Shown here in pieces: positions 63,572 to 64,000 of a stretch of 64,000 nucleotides of DNA; the first letter of the stretch is position 1; every line of letters begins with the position of its first letter. The notes under the pieces are model-generated. The model was given only the letters and a program-made list of their open reading frames with translations, was not told the DNA's origin and made no database searches. Made by a program: the position numbers and the translations under genes. Source of the stretch: Rhodoblastus acidophilus (GTDB taxonomy: Bacteria; Pseudomonadota; Alphaproteobacteria; Rhizobiales; Beijerinckiaceae). The DNA lies in contig NZ_FYDG01000003.1 of NCBI RefSeq assembly GCF_900187365.1, positions 1 to 64,000 of the forward strand, given 5' to 3'.

Positions 63572-64000
63572 TCACGCCGCCACGCGCGCCAGAATCGCGG
63601 CGACCTGATCCGCCGCCGTCACATGGGGCAGGTGGCCGCTGCTTTCGACGATAACGAGTTCGGCCTGCGGCCACAGCCCGGCCAGATGGCGGCCCACCGC
63701 CACCGGCACGACGGGGTCGGCGCTGGGCTGGATGATGGTGGTGGGCGTGCGATAGGCTTGCAGCTGCGGGCGCAAATCAATGGTGAACAGCAGTTGCGCC
63801 ATGGACAGGGCGACGTCCGGCCGCAGCGCCCGCAGTCCTTCGCGGAAATCGTCGATCGCCACGGAATTCGGCGCGCCCCCGACCGCGATGGGCGCGAAGG
63901 CCTCGGTCCAGGCGAGGTAATCGTCGCTGACAGCGTCGAGCAAGGCGTCGAGCTCCTCGCGGGTGAATCCGGCTTCATAGCCTTGGTCGCGGATGAAGCA
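63572..64000 (-). CDS. Alpha/beta hydrolase, RsbQ-like, C-terminal part
   Basis: The gene runs off the right edge; 142 C-terminal residues are visible. YLAWTEAFAPIAVG, the lid region, LQAYRTPTTIIQPSADPVVPVAVGRHLA (acid residue Asp) and VIVESSGHLPHVTAADQV (catalytic His) match the RsbQ type of alpha/beta hydrolase, related to strigolactone/karrikin receptors. The nucleophile Ser would lie outside the window. 78 bp separate it from the radical SAM gene on the same strand, so they may be co-transcribed. Confidence 0.85.
   Translation of the reverse strand, partial: CFIRDQGYEAGFTREELDALLDAVSDDYLAWTEAFAPIAVGGAPNSVAIDDFREGLRALRPDVALSMAQLLFTIDLRPQLQAYRTPTTIIQPSADPVVPVAVGRHLAGLWPQAELVIVESSGHLPHVTAADQVAAILARVAA

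Overview
The window is high-GC chromosomal DNA from an alphaproteobacterium, most likely a Hyphomicrobiales member of the Beijerinckiaceae/Methylocystaceae/Rhodoblastus type. The evidence is the gene repertoire: HWE-family histidine kinase with FAT-GUY-like receivers, FixJ-like regulators, DUF2849 and DUF934 beside sulfite reductase, an hpnABCDE hopanoid operon, DUF6894- and DUF992-type proteins, and a NikKMLQO nickel importer. The species assignment is inference; no rRNA or other marker settles it.

Layout. 1-2116 is the right end of an integrated island: a cut-off DUF5131 (phage Gp37/Gp68) gene, two tiny genes, an excisionase-like HTH gene and a tyrosine integrase. It ends in a 3' fragment of tRNA-Pro(GGG) that marks the attachment site. 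2.1-7.8 kb is metal transport: FetAB-type ABC exporter, NikR, and the nickel ECF transporter nikKMLQO. 7.9-17.0 kb holds an SDR, two small genes, and a five-gene operon encoding pyruvate:ferredoxin oxidoreductase (porG-A-B), a GltD-like/ferredoxin fusion and a pyruvate-oxidase-like TPP enzyme. 17-27.4 kb has tRNA-Ile(CAT), thiC under a TPP riboswitch, and the assimilatory sulfate operon (DUF2849-cysI-DUF934-cysHDN). 27.6-32.7 kb is a fully overlapping hpnABCDE operon for making squalene and modifying hopanoids. 33-44.6 kb is housekeeping and signalling: an HWE kinase between two single-domain receivers, arfB, tyrS read in frame with an upstream glycosyltransferase, an MHS transporter and rlmB. 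44.7-46 kb is a tRNA-rich stretch with a probable integrase relic beside tRNA-Tyr.

46-54 kb is the most interesting region. Two FixJ-like regulators face away from each other, followed by a tightly packed kaiC-kaiB-kaiB-hybrid kinase operon without kaiA: a KaiBC module wired to its own multi-PAS sensor kinase. KaiC carries a tandem pentapeptide linker and a basic coiled-coil tail.

54-64 kb contains an acyltransferase, a YqjI/YqjH-like metal-responsive PadR and ferric-siderophore reductase pair with a palindromic operator, an AEC transporter, malate synthase G, two glycosyltransferase-like genes, a near-perfect parS centromere site, a B12-binding radical SAM gene and a cut-off alpha/beta hydrolase.

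Connections: nickel appears twice (NikR with its importer, and the YqjI-like sensor). Pyruvate ferredoxin oxidoreductase, malate synthase G and pyruvate oxidase point to flexible C2/C3 metabolism. No CRISPR array, rRNA operon or intact transposon was seen.
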